Source: a virus
DNA: 64,000 nucleotides
Strand: one strand, 5' to 3'
IMG/VR virus record: IMGVR_UViG_3300025162_000016
Location: 250,001-314,000 of that record
Shown: in pieces, positions 25,648 to 33,671 of the stretch
How positions within the stretch are numbered: position 1 is the stretch's first letter
Layout of the letters: each line of letters starts with the position of its first letter
Translations under genes and position numbers: made by a program
Notes under the pieces: generated by a model
The model's input: only the letters and a program-made list of their open reading frames with translations
Databases searched by the model: none
Told to the model about the DNA's origin: nothing

Positions 25648-26936
25648 AGGGATAGGGGCTTGCCAGAGTTATGTCCGACAATTGGTGAGTTGACGTTCAC
25701 CTGTCCATCAAGTGCTTCACAGCACGAGTTGGAGTGTTTGCTTCCTCTTAATTTAATATTATTTGCAGCATTCAAGTCCGCATCTAATATAATTCCATCC
25801 GAAGCATAATACCTACAGCCCTTCCTCTTACCACTCTCAATTCCTCTATGGTCATTTTGACTGGTGAAGTAAGGCTTAACCATTTCCACTCTCTTCCCGA
25901 GAGATTGTGCTTTGTAGGTCAGTATGGTTTTTAACAAATAATAAGGTACTTGAGATTGTCTATTATTAAATTTCTTTCCCCTATTCTTTGATTTGATTTT
26001 CGATAAATCCTCAATAACAATCGTATTAGCATCATTTTTTAATAATGTATTAACGATATGATGTATGTAATTTTTACTAAAATTATGTTCTTTTCGTTTA
26101 AGTGTGTTTAATTTTTTCCTTGCCGAGTGAGAATGATTTTGTTTAGATTGAAGTTTTCGCTTGCTCCATCTTATTTTTCGCTTGTAAGTATTAAACTCAT
26201 TCCCCTTTATAATATCTCCTTCACTGGTTGCTACTAATCGTTTGATTCCCAAATCAAAACCAATAGATTTTTGATTATCAATAAACGAAGTTTCATCATT
26301 GAATACGACCGATAAATAGATATCATTGTTTTTAACAAAGAGAGATGGGTCTTGGAGTTTGTATTTAGCATACATTTCATTCAATTTATCATATGGAATA
26401 AAACTACAAACAATTCTTTTTGTATGAGTAGTGAGCTTGATTTTATCGTTACCAACCCATTTATATATTCTTTTATCTAAATTGATGGATAATTTATCGG
26501 TTTGTGGGGCTTCTTCTAACTGATGTTTATTTTTTCGGATAGCTTGATATTTTGATACAACATCTTGTTCTGCTTTGATAATAAATTGAGAAGGAATGGT
26601 TGGAATTGCTTCTTTAATTTTATAATAGCATCTATCATGGAGACCTTTAAGACCTTGGCATACATCCATTTCAAATCTAATTTTGGAGATTAGATTAAAT
26701 GCCTGTTTCTTCAGTTCTAAAGAATCAAGAAGAAGTTGTTTATCTTCTTTACTTTCAAATTGAAGTTTAATATTATAGGTCTTCACAATAAATAAATAGT
26801 GTTGTGAAACCGAAAACATCGAAAAATTAAAATATTTTTGTGGTTGACAAATTGAGGTGGTTGGTGTAGGATATTAAGAATGGTCGGAATTCCTCCCCGA
26901 GGCTAAAGCCGTCGGGGTTTCCTTCCTCCAAAAAAA
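25629..26936 (-). mobile_element. IS605/IS1341-like TnpB element 1
   Basis: Bounded by hairpins with a CTAAAG core: right end at about 25633-25657 (CCCCTACCCTAAAGGG...) and left end at about 26898-26921 (CCCCGAGGCTAAAGCC...). It carries only tnpB, no tnpA. The left end contains TTGACA-N17-TAGGAT pointing outward into the gene at 26998. Its left 115 bp are duplicated as the solo end at 10602. Confidence 0.75.
25644..26786 (-). CDS. tnpB: TnpB RNA-guided nuclease (OrfB family), no zinc finger
   Basis: 380 aa from a GTG at 26786 (VKTYNIKLQF aligns with the start of element 2's TnpB). RuvC residues: SIGFDLGIKRL (Asp), TIVIEDLSKIK (Glu), IILDADLNAANNI (Asp). The four-Cys ribbon normally between the Glu and last Asp is missing; GCRYYASDG stands in its place. 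Known TnpBs cut DNA using an RNA from the element's right end, which here would read out past 25644. Confidence 0.8.
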   Translation of the reverse strand: MKTYNIKLQFESKEDKQLLLDSLELKKQAFNLISKIRFEMDVCQGLKGLHDRCYYKIKEAIPTIPSQFIIKAEQDVVSKYQAIRKNKHQLEEAPQTDKLSINLDKRIYKWVGNDKIKLTTHTKRIVCSFIPYDKLNEMYAKYKLQDPSLFVKNNDIYLSVVFNDETSFIDNQKSIGFDLGIKRLVATSEGDIIKGNEFNTYKRKIRWSKRKLQSKQNHSHSARKKLNTLKRKEHNFSKNYIHHIVNTLLKNDANTIVIEDLSKIKSKNRGKKFNNRQSQVPYYLLKTILTYKAQSLGKRVEMVKPYFTSQNDHRGIESGKRKGCRYYASDGIILDADLNAANNIKLRGSKHSNSCCEALDGQVNVNSPIVGHNSGKPLSL

Positions 26937-26997
26937 TATGAAATCTCCCGATTTTGGTTGGTCGTTGATATTTATACGACGGAGGAATCCGGCGATG

Positions 26998-27309
26998 ACT
27001 ACAATAATAAATATTAATAATGGACATATATATGATGTTTATATCGGACGTGCGGGGTTTGGAAAAGATGGATATTTTTGCAATCCATTTACGCACGACA
27101 AAAGCGCAGTCAAAGCAATGTTTTTATTACCAACCCGAGAAGAATCAATTAAAGAATATACGAATTATTTTTTAGATCGAATTCAACATGATGCGGAATT
27201 TAAACGTCGAGTAATGGAATTAAAAGACAAAACGCTGGGATGTTTTTGCAAACCATTTGCATGTCACGGAGATATTATAGCAAAATGGCTTAATAGTTTA
27301 CCGAATTAG
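26998..27309 (+). CDS. DUF4326 protein
   Basis: 103 aa if started at the ATG at 26998; an in-frame ATG at 26938 would add 20 residues right behind the IS-borne promoter. YIGRAGFGKDGYFCNPF and LGCFCKPFACHGDIIAKWL are the diagnostic blocks of DUF4326. Activity unknown; it has been linked to nucleotide-related SLOG-type systems (recollection, not checked). Confidence 0.7.
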   Translation, partial: TTIININNGHIYDVYIGRAGFGKDGYFCNPFTHDKSAVKAMFLLPTREESIKEYTNYFLDRIQHDAEFKRRVMELKDKTLGCFCKPFACHGDIIAKWLNSLPN

Positions 27310-27333
27310 ACGTTAGTTTGTGATTAATGTTAT

Positions 27334-27365
27334 AGCCTCTCACCGATATAGTGAGAGGCTTTTTT
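27334..27365 (+). terminator. rho-independent terminator
   Basis: AGCCTCTCAC/GTGAGAGGCT 10-bp stem, 7-nt loop, then TTTTTTAT. Confidence 0.9.
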
Positions 27366-27442
27366 ATGCGGGATATGGGGGTTTTTCCTACCGTATAACT
27401 ACTGACGCTTTATTAGATAAGGTTGATATATGTATTATCACA

Positions 27443-27928
27443 ATGAAAACTTTCACTTACATTTTATTTTTGTGTATGGCATTGTCTTGTTTCGGACAAT
27501 CCAATACATTCCTTTATAATATCGATCAGATAGTGCCCGATAAAGGACAATCGGTATCTGTGACATTTTCTCCCGGTGCTCAATTTAATACCAATCCATT
27601 TCAAGCTACTTTATCGTATTCATTATCAAAAGGGCCTATTAGTTCTATTGCGGCGGTATTGCAACATGGACCGGTTCATTATGATTTGATTTCAGTCGGA
27701 GATGTTGTAACGGGAACAACTTTTACATCTGAGCCTATTGTTGATTTTCTAGGTAGTAAATATAATAATTGGACCCTTATTGTAACGGATGGTAGTCATG
27801 ACAATGCTACAATGTTTCTTAATTCAATTAGATTAACGATACCAGAAGCTCCAAGTGGGGCATTATTGTTGCTGGGAATATTCTTTTTATTTGTTCTTAT
27901 GATGTATCAAAGAACGAAATATGAATGA
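27443..27928 (+). CDS. secreted protein with PEP-CTERM-like sorting signal
   Basis: 161 aa from the ATG at 27443. Signal peptide MKTFTYILFLCMALSCFG, a beta-rich middle with sequence like a proprotein-convertase P domain (NWTLIVTDGSHDNAT...IRLTI), and a C-terminal IPEAPSGALLLLGIFFLFVL followed by MMYQRTKYE. That is the PEP motif, TM helix and basic tail of exosortase substrates. A phage carrying it implies a host with exosortase. Overlaps the next frame by 4 bp. Confidence 0.65.
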   Translation: MKTFTYILFLCMALSCFGQSNTFLYNIDQIVPDKGQSVSVTFSPGAQFNTNPFQATLSYSLSKGPISSIAAVLQHGPVHYDLISVGDVVTGTTFTSEPIVDFLGSKYNNWTLIVTDGSHDNATMFLNSIRLTIPEAPSGALLLLGIFFLFVLMMYQRTKYE

Positions 27929-28005
27929 GAACCAAATATTCATTCAGTAGAAGTGGTATTTTTTTAGGAGCCCACCATGTTAAATCATCTTATACTACTA
28001 TTAAG

Positions 28006-28128
28006 ATGATGGTTATTTATTTTTTCGTAATATTATTTATAATTCTCATTGGAGTTAGTGTGGGTAGTATTAATAGTTCAAAGACTCCTCGTATGAAAAA
28101 TATATTCAAATCGATTGTTGAGAATTGA
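28006..28128 (+). CDS. 40-aa membrane protein
   Basis: MMVIYFFVILFIILIGVSVG is a single TM helix; start chosen at the paired ATGs 28006/28009, although the frame is open from 27925. Confidence 0.45.
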   Translation: MMVIYFFVILFIILIGVSVGSINSSKTPRMKNIFKSIVEN

Positions 28129-28162
28129 CATTTTTCAAAAAATCGGTAGCTTCCCGCCTACA

Positions 28163-29490
28163 GTCAACAACCCCTAGGCTAAAGCCATGGGGGCTTGAAA
28201 GACACCGAGCTTTCTCAGTGATTTATATTCATTCGGCGAATTGACTGTCGCCTGCCCATAAGTCAAACGGTTAGTTTGTGATATGGGATGTTTGGATAAT
28301 TTAGCAATGTTAATCGCTGCATTTATATCCGCATCGTATATCATTCCATTAACTTTAGAGTAAAATCTACAACCTCTTCTCTCACCTTCAACCTTGCCTG
28401 TTACGGAATCGGTTTTAGATGTGTTGTAAGGGCAAACGAGCAGAACAGTTTTACCTTGATTCTGTGCCTTATAGGTTATTACTCTACGAAGTTCAAATAA
28501 TGGAACTTGTGATATACTTCTTTTGTTTTGGTATTTATTTTTCTTTACTTTTATGGATTTGAGATTTTCTAAGCAAATTATGTCTGCTTCGGTATTGAGA
28601 ACGGAATTAGCAATTAGATGGGTCTGGTTTTTGTTTTGATTATGTTCTTTTCGTCTTAAAGAATATCTTAATTTTCTGCGGGCAGATTTTGTCCCCTTAG
28701 ATTTGAGGATGTCTTTTTGGTGTCTTAATCTTCGTTTACGTTCATTGAATTTTTTATCTATAATTAATTTTCCTTCGCTTGTTGCGGCAGACCTACGAAT
28801 ACCTAGATCGACTCCAATTGCCAATCTGGGTTTCAATTGAGGTTGTTTATTTTCAAATGACAAACAAATATAGATGTTTCCCATGTCCTCATAAATCAGA
28901 GGGTCTTGATAGGAATATTTATTAAGTAATTCTTTAAGTCGTGGATAAACCGTGAATTCAAATGTTTGTCTTTTATTTGCGGTTGTTATACGAATTGAAG
29001 ATTTATTTGGTATTGAATAAAGTCTTTTATCCAACCGCATTGATAATTTCTTTTTTTCAATCGGAGATTTTATTTTATGTTTATTTGATTTAACGGAACG
29101 ATACGACGAAATACATTCATTTAGAGAACGAATGATTACTTGTGATGTTATTTCGGGGTATTGTTTTCTAATATTATGATATACTTTGGAGTGTAATATT
29201 TTTGGAACAATTTTAGATTCGGAAAACTGTTCTTTAGAAGCAAAATTAAATACAAGTTTTTGATGTTCAAGCAACTTTTTAAGTTCGCTTGTATCACCGA
29301 TTAGTTTTGTATTATAAGTAATCATTTGTTACAACAATATATATCACACGATAAACGAAAACATCAAAAAAAGTTAAAATATGTGATTTATTTTATGGTT
29401 GACAAACTGAGGTGGTTGGTGTAGGATATTAAGAATGGTCGGAATTCCTCCTCTACCCTAAAGGGATAGAGGCTTCCTTCCTCCAAGAAA
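28163..29490 (-). mobile_element. IS605/IS1341-like TnpB element 2
   Basis: Right end hairpin CCCCTAGGCTAAAGCC at about 28170-28194 and left end hairpin with CCCTAAAGGG at about 29449-29473, flanking a lone tnpB. The left end again carries an outward TTGACA-N17-TAGGAT promoter (about 29399-29427). Sister of element 1 with diverged TnpB but closely similar ends. Confidence 0.75.
28174..29325 (-). CDS. tnpB: TnpB RNA-guided nuclease, no zinc finger
   Basis: 383 aa. RuvC residues in AIGVDLGIRRS, ADIICLENLKSIK and GMIYDADINAAINIAK. As in element 1, the Cys4 ribbon is absent (GERRGCRFYSKVNG). The N-terminal half is Lys/Arg rich as in other TnpBs. Intact, so probably functional. Confidence 0.8.
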   Translation of the reverse strand: MITYNTKLIGDTSELKKLLEHQKLVFNFASKEQFSESKIVPKILHSKVYHNIRKQYPEITSQVIIRSLNECISSYRSVKSNKHKIKSPIEKKKLSMRLDKRLYSIPNKSSIRITTANKRQTFEFTVYPRLKELLNKYSYQDPLIYEDMGNIYICLSFENKQPQLKPRLAIGVDLGIRRSAATSEGKLIIDKKFNERKRRLRHQKDILKSKGTKSARRKLRYSLRRKEHNQNKNQTHLIANSVLNTEADIICLENLKSIKVKKNKYQNKRSISQVPLFELRRVITYKAQNQGKTVLLVCPYNTSKTDSVTGKVEGERRGCRFYSKVNGMIYDADINAAINIAKLSKHPISQTNRLTYGQATVNSPNEYKSLRKLGVFQAPMALA

Positions 29491-29554
29491 GTGAACAAAA
29501 AAATTTGGAAATATAGTTGACTTTTTATAAATCTTCGGATAGAATATATCCAGC

Positions 29555-29854
29555 ATGAAATCAAAAACACTTCATCCTTACAAACCAAATTATTGCTCGC
29601 ATCCCGGTGAAACCCTTCTCGAAACTATAAACCAATATGGGCTTACCATATCTGAGTTTTCCAAACTGGTGGATGTTCCCCCGCTGAAAATTACTAACAT
29701 AGTTAATTGGCAAGCTCCGATCACCTTGACAATTGCCGAGAAGTTGGAAAACACCCTCCATATCTCATCCGATTTTTGGATGGCGATGCAAGAGAATTAT
29801 GATCGGTTTCAAAGGAATAGGTTGACAAAGACTATGCAATCTGATAGCATATAG
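29555..29854 (+). CDS. HigA-like XRE antitoxin/regulator
   Basis: 99 aa. HPGETLLETINQYGLTISEFSKLVDVP is the HPGE...L xenologous HigA/VapI helix-turn-helix, continuing ITLTIAEKLENTLHISSDFWMAMQENYD, the usual family end. Preceded by TTGACT-N17-TAGAAT ending 9 nt before the ATG. No HigB toxin beside it, so it is an orphan regulator or anti-toxin decoy. Confidence 0.75.
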   Translation: MKSKTLHPYKPNYCSHPGETLLETINQYGLTISEFSKLVDVPPLKITNIVNWQAPITLTIAEKLENTLHISSDFWMAMQENYDRFQRNRLTKTMQSDSI

Positions 29855-29856
29855 GA

Positions 29857-29892
29857 AGTAAAATGCCGGAACAGACCAGCCACTACATCACC
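29857..29892 (+). repeat. solitary CRISPR-repeat-like element 1 (degenerate)
   Basis: Matches the 3' two-thirds of the array repeat (GGAACAGACCAG core, ...TCACC end) in the crRNA-sense orientation; the 5' end has diverged. A promoter TTGACA-N17-TAGCAT (29822-29850) would start transcription at its first base. The ATG of the next gene follows at 29903. Confidence 0.65.
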
Positions 29893-29902
29893 AACATATC
29901 AC

Positions 29903-30241
29903 ATGACTGATCAAGAAATAAACGTTGCAATTGCAACTGTGTGTGGAGAAGAATATCATGAACCTACCGGAGAAGAAATTAAATCTGGTAGTTATTATCA
30001 ATATCAGCCAAACTACACCGGCGACTTAAATGCGATTCATTCTGCATGGTCGCAATTATCCATCGCAAAACAGGTTCTGGCCTGTAGCGAGCTTGAACGC
30101 CTGTGCTATGGCCCTTGCGATACAAAATTGAGGGTCGTCAATGCAAGTGCTCGTCTGAAATCGGAAGCCTTTTTGCGGGCAGAAGGAAAATGGAAGACTA
30201 GTTCAAAAATGACACCCGCTCAGAAAGCTAGCCGAAAGTAA
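29903..30241 (+). CDS. small protein, unknown function
   Basis: 112 aa, no recognised motif; contains YQPNYTGDLNAIHSAWSQL and a basic C-terminus. Its mRNA would carry the repeat-like element at its 5' end. Confidence 0.55.
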   Translation: MTDQEINVAIATVCGEEYHEPTGEEIKSGSYYQYQPNYTGDLNAIHSAWSQLSIAKQVLACSELERLCYGPCDTKLRVVNASARLKSEAFLRAEGKWKTSSKMTPAQKASRK

Positions 30242-30311
30242 AATCTGAGACTGTGACAGCGAAAGCGACAGGGGCGTGGAAATCGCCTGGGTGTCACCAT
30301 TTTTTAAAATT

Positions 30312-30515
30312 ATGAAATTAAATGACCTACCACCATTAGATCAAGCAGAAATCATTGCAAACAGAATTGCCAATATGGATGCTCTACGGGAACACGCCTT
30401 GAAGAGTCGCAATCCAATTGAGTTGATGACGATTGAATTGGATGCACAGGCCAGACTTATGGGACTCAATATGGATTATTGTGAGGAATTAGATGATGAT
30501 GAATATGATCAATAA
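30312..30515 (+). CDS. small acidic protein
   Basis: 67 aa from the ATG at 30312; highly acidic C-terminus (CEELDDDEYDQ). No family. Confidence 0.5.
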   Translation: MKLNDLPPLDQAEIIANRIANMDALREHALKSRNPIELMTIELDAQARLMGLNMDYCEELDDDEYDQ

Positions 30516-30517
30516 TA

Positions 30518-30724
30518 ATGACTAAATCACAACTACAAAAACACTTGGGGACCAAGCTAACATTTGAATTAGAAACATTCAGGATGTTATTTACGGACCT
30601 AGATGATAACCAACGTTTGGAATTAATCAAATCCCTTATTTGGACTTCGATTGACGCTCACGCTATGCATAAACGAGTTGTTAACGCAATTTTAAATCCT
30701 TCTTTTGAGAAAACACTTGATTAA
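30518..30724 (+). CDS. small protein, unknown function
   Basis: 68 aa beginning MTKSQLQKHLGTKLTFELE. A fragment of this N-terminus is duplicated in the 31880 ORF. Confidence 0.5.
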   Translation: MTKSQLQKHLGTKLTFELETFRMLFTDLDDNQRLELIKSLIWTSIDAHAMHKRVVNAILNPSFEKTLD

Positions 30725-30771
30725 CTCGGGAGCCAGCAAACCCCTGCCCTAAACATTTTATCTTGGCGGGA

Positions 30772-30813
30772 GCAGAAAACCCATCTGCTTTAGCGGGTGG
30801 GTAGTTCATCAAT
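30772..30813. mobile_element. solo end of a TnpB3-type element
   Basis: The reverse complement closely matches the right end of TnpB element 3 (45776-45815), including GATGAACTACCCACCC and the CTAAAG-core hairpin. No transposase gene is attached, so it is a relic. Confidence 0.6.
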
Positions 30814-30987
30814 ATGAAAATTAGGCACATATATACAGTTATTAGAGAATACGAGATTGGTGCTGATGATCTCAAAGAAGAAATTGACTTTTTCAATGGT
30901 TCTATTATCGATGCATCGGGAGAATTTCTATATTCTGGAACTAGTGGGAAAGAAACAATCACAGTAAAAATGGAAATTGGAGATTAA
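30814..30987 (+). CDS. 57-aa protein, unknown function
   Basis: ATG 30814 to TAA 30985-30987 (MKIRHIYTVIREYEIGADD...). No motif. Confidence 0.45.
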   Translation: MKIRHIYTVIREYEIGADDLKEEIDFFNGSIIDASGEFLYSGTSGKETITVKMEIGD

Positions 30988-31011
30988 CATCAAAATACAG
31001 TTAAACAAAAT

Positions 31012-31431
31012 ATGACAAAATATAAAAAAATAATATGGGGTTTTGAACCTACTGATGATGTAACTTGTCTGGAACTTCCACAGAGGATTGCTTTTACTTT
31101 CGGTTATAATTGGGAAACGTCTACCATATATTCGAGAATGATTCCAATGGTTATAACTGATAAGAATTTTCGAGTTGGATTTGATCCCAACAGAAAATTA
31201 ATGAATCTGGTTAAGGATTATAAATCCTCGGAATATTTGGTAGTATGGACAGGTGAATTTTTGATTAAAATGTTAAATAATCCTCCGTTGAATCCAATAG
31301 TAATCGAATCTACTGACGGTAAACTATCGGTTCACATTGAATCGGATAATGTGGTTTTTGTGGATAGCGATAAGTCGATTCAAGTTAGTGTTCCAAAGAA
31401 ATTAGTACGGCAGACGGCGGGATTGTGTTAG
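31012..31431 (+). CDS. unknown protein, paralogue of the 32129 gene
   Basis: 139 aa. Y..KIIWGFEPTDD...QRIAFTFGYNWE...FDPN and W......NPP align with the product of 32129-32680, so the two are duplicates. C-terminus lies in a 43-bp tandem duplication. No known family. Confidence 0.6.
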   Translation: MTKYKKIIWGFEPTDDVTCLELPQRIAFTFGYNWETSTIYSRMIPMVITDKNFRVGFDPNRKLMNLVKDYKSSEYLVVWTGEFLIKMLNNPPLNPIVIESTDGKLSVHIESDNVVFVDSDKSIQVSVPKKLVRQTAGLC

Positions 31432-31469
31432 TGTTCCAAAGAAATTAGTATGGCAGACGGCGGGATTGT
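31384..31469. repeat. 43-bp tandem duplication
   Basis: Two adjacent 43-bp units starting GTTAGTGTTCCAAAGAAATT at 31384 and 31427, differing at one base. The second unit changes the 3' end of the 31012 gene. Confidence 0.85.
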
Positions 31470-31493
31470 TATTAAAATAGAATAAAGACTCCA

Positions 31494-31519
31494 TCGAACG
31501 AAAGATGGGGCTTCTTTTT
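31494..31519 (+). terminator. rho-independent terminator
   Basis: Stem AGACTCCATC/GATGGGGCTT with an 8-nt loop, followed by CTTTTTG. Confidence 0.8.
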
Positions 31520-31545
31520 GTATATAGTTGGATATTTATATCTAT

Positions 31546-31887
31546 ATGATTAAACTTAAAGATATAATATTAGAATTTTTTGATAGATATTGGACATTGG
31601 AAATGGCTAAACCAATAGCCGATAAACTTGGGGCAAAAATAGTTGGTTCTGTTGCTAAATATGGAAAATCAAATCATGATTTAGATCTTAGAGTCGAACA
31701 TAATGACATTTTATCTATAACAAAAATTTTAAATATTTTGGGTTTTGAATCATATGGAAGTGAAGTAGTTTCACCAGAAGAAGCAAAAAAATCCAAAAAT
31801 ATATATGGAAAAGGTTGGCAAAGAGCATATAATTTTATAAATAAAGATGATAAAATAATTCAAATTTGGATGGATCAAAATGATTAA
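31546..31887 (+). CDS. minimal nucleotidyltransferase-like protein with MIKLKDI leader
   Basis: 113 aa from the ATG at 31546. VGSVAKYGKSNHDLDLRVEHND fits the GS....DxDL core of the pol-beta nucleotidyltransferase superfamily. The N-terminus MIKLKDIILEFF matches the leader on the ADP-ribosyltransferase-like and HExxH proteins at 44-45.8 kb, so it may be packaged in the capsid. Confidence 0.5.
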   Translation: MIKLKDIILEFFDRYWTLEMAKPIADKLGAKIVGSVAKYGKSNHDLDLRVEHNDILSITKILNILGFESYGSEVVSPEEAKKSKNIYGKGWQRAYNFINKDDKIIQIWMDQND

Positions 31888-31987
31888 ATTAAAAGATATA
31901 ATAGATATGACCAAATTACAACTACGAAAACACTTGGGGACCAAGCTAACATTTGACAATGTGGAACTTGCGAAATATGGCGTTTGA
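31880..31987 (+). CDS. 35-aa chimeric ORF
   Basis: MIKLKDIIDMTKLQLRKHLG continues to a TGA at 31985. The first nine residues match the leader motif and the rest matches the start of the 30518 gene. Probably a recombination product. Confidence 0.35.
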   Translation: MIKLKDIIDMTKLQLRKHLGTKLTFDNVELAKYGV

Positions 31988-32074
31988 TGTTGACAAATCA
32001 GGGATAATAGAATACATTACCGCTCGCAAATTGATACACGGTTTTTTGATAATACGATAGTTACAATGGATACA
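31961..32074 (+). promoter_or_regulatory. duplicate CRISPR leader
   Basis: About 110 bp matching, at roughly 85%, the leader of the main array read on its transcribed (minus) strand (48345-48460). It includes TTGACA (31990-31995), 17-nt spacer, TACATT (32013-32018), the CCGCTCGCAA box and AATTGATACAC. It leads directly into one CRISPR repeat at 32075. Confidence 0.85.
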
Positions 32075-32110
32075 GGTGAAGTGCTGGAACAGATCAGATA
32101 CTATATCACC
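32075..32110 (+). repeat. solitary CRISPR repeat 2, with its own leader
   Basis: 36 nt, two mismatches to the array repeat (C to T and T to A in the centre), both ends GGTGA/TCACC intact. No second repeat follows, so a transcript would be leader-repeat plus the 5' part of the 32129 gene. Confidence 0.85.
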
Positions 32111-32128
32111 ACCACCCAGAATAAAAAT

Positions 32129-32680
32129 ATGAAAAATATGAAAAATATGAAAAACTACAGGAAAATAGTATGGTCATTCAATCCTTCGATTGACAGCGAA
32201 GTCATTCAGAGGATTGCATTTAGTTTCGGATACGATTGGGAGGACAATGACAGTTATGATGCTCTGACTAAGATAATTTTTTCTGAGGAGAGGATGATGT
32301 TTGATCCTAACACAAAGAAAATCTCGGCGGTTCATTGTAAATATGATTGCACACACACACGTTGGACGTCTAGTCTGCCCCATTTCATGGAATCCCTCAA
32401 AGACCCTCCTGAAATTATTCCAACTGTCTCTTCACCGGCACCGGATACAAAATCGAATCTAAACTTTCCGGTGGTCAGCTTTATGTATCACGACAAGATT
32501 CGTCGGGTTCGGGTTACTAAAATGTATGATAACCACCTGGAAGGGTTTGAAACCTCCTGTGGCGGGAAACCCTACCTAATAGAATCCTACAAGAAATATC
32601 GGATTGATGAGATGGAATCCGATGTTGTCTTGATAAGTTTCGTGCAAGATATTCCCAAAACTATAGATTACGAACCATGA
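32129..32680 (+). CDS. unknown protein, paralogue of the 31012 gene
   Basis: 183 aa from the first of three in-frame ATGs (32129, 32138, 32147; MKNMKNMKNYRKIVW). A longer frame from 32066 would run through the CRISPR repeat and is rejected. Shares YRKIVWSFNPS...QRIAFSFGYDWE with the 31012 protein and adds a C-terminal beta-rich domain. Confidence 0.6.
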   Translation: MKNMKNMKNYRKIVWSFNPSIDSEVIQRIAFSFGYDWEDNDSYDALTKIIFSEERMMFDPNTKKISAVHCKYDCTHTRWTSSLPHFMESLKDPPEIIPTVSSPAPDTKSNLNFPVVSFMYHDKIRRVRVTKMYDNHLEGFETSCGGKPYLIESYKKYRIDEMESDVVLISFVQDIPKTIDYEP

Positions 32681-32790
32681 CTAAAGATGAGTTGCAAGAA
32701 ATCCTAATGCAGTGCTGGCATAGGGAAACATCGGTGGATGACGCATTGGACGCCATCTGTGGAGAAACGATGGTCGAGGAAACGCTGTGA
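32677..32790 (+). CDS. 37-aa protein, truncated paralogue of the 33344 gene
   Basis: MTKDELQEILMQCWHRETSV overlaps the previous stop (ATGA). It matches residues 10-50 of the 33344 protein and ends early at VEETL, so it is a shortened duplicate. Confidence 0.5.
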   Translation: MTKDELQEILMQCWHRETSVDDALDAICGETMVEETL

Positions 32791-32811
32791 CTGAATGCAG
32801 ACGAATTGCGT

Positions 32812-32847
32812 GGTGAAGTGCTGGAACAGACCAGCTACTATATCACC
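32812..32847 (+). repeat. solitary CRISPR repeat 3
   Basis: 36 nt with a single mismatch to the array repeat, GGTGA/TCACC ends intact, crRNA-sense on the plus strand. Intergenic; no second repeat nearby. Confidence 0.85.
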
Positions 32848-32965
32848 TTGTATGGTATGAATGATTGCTGGAACCCGGTTGACCTAGCGGCTGAATATGA
32901 TGCTCTCATAGTTCAACCGGAAAACGATTGACAAATTAATATAATTCTGATAGTCTTTACCCACA

Positions 32966-33298
32966 ATGAAAAACGAACAATTGAAGTGGTTTCCATATTA
33001 CCAGAATAACAGCGGGGGCACGCTCCTAATTGACAACGAGGTTGCCGAGACAGTATATGTCCAAGCTCATTCCGCCAATGAGGCGAATAAAATTGCTGAA
33101 TCACATGGTATCTATTTCGACGGTTGCACCGAGGGAACAGATTGTTCCTGCTGTGGAGATCGTTGGAGTCGAACTATTGACCGATGCGGAACGGATGTTC
33201 CCTGCCACTATGGGAAGCCGATTTCGTCGTGGGACGTGCCTGACAACGGAGTTGATAAGACTCGCCGTTATCGACGGTTTCATCGGTTCGGTCTGTGA
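32966..33298 (+). CDS. small Cys-rich protein, unknown function
   Basis: 110 aa. GCTEGTDCSCCGDRW and RCGTDVPCHYG could bind zinc. N-terminal part AETVYVQAHSANEANKIAES resembles small phage proteins that carry a zinc-knuckle insert. First of the cassette genes. Confidence 0.55.
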   Translation: MKNEQLKWFPYYQNNSGGTLLIDNEVAETVYVQAHSANEANKIAESHGIYFDGCTEGTDCSCCGDRWSRTIDRCGTDVPCHYGKPISSWDVPDNGVDKTRRYRRFHRFGL

Positions 33299-33343
33299 AT
33301 CGGGCTTGACTTATTATAATAATTCTGATAGTCTTTACCCAAG

Positions 33344-33637
33344 ATGAAAAACACACAAAGCAATGACGTGATGACTAAAGACGAGATGCAAAAACTCCTA
33401 ATGCAGTGCTGGCATAGGGAAATATCGGTGGAAGAAGCTATGGCATCATTTATCTGGGTAGAACCGCTGGTCGAGGAAACGCTGGGAACGAATGTCGAGG
33501 TTAATGATGAGTGTCTTGAGGCTTTGCAGCCGGTAGATAAAAAAACAGATGATTTTTATTACACTGGAATCCCTGACATAGATATGCGGCGGGTGATTCA
33601 AATGGAAGCCAATAGAATATATTCAGATCGAAGTTGA
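33344..33637 (+). CDS. small acidic protein, unknown function
   Basis: 97 aa, contains MTKDEMQKLLMQCWHREISV, shared with the 32677 peptide. No known family. Confidence 0.55.
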   Translation: MKNTQSNDVMTKDEMQKLLMQCWHREISVEEAMASFIWVEPLVEETLGTNVEVNDECLEALQPVDKKTDDFYYTGIPDIDMRRVIQMEANRIYSDRS

Positions 33638-33671
33638 CATTGTATAATAATTCTGATAGTCTTTACCCAAG

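Noticed and set aside
32066-32128. Upstream start for the 32129 gene
   Set aside because: It would translate the CRISPR repeat; three in-frame ATGs follow it.
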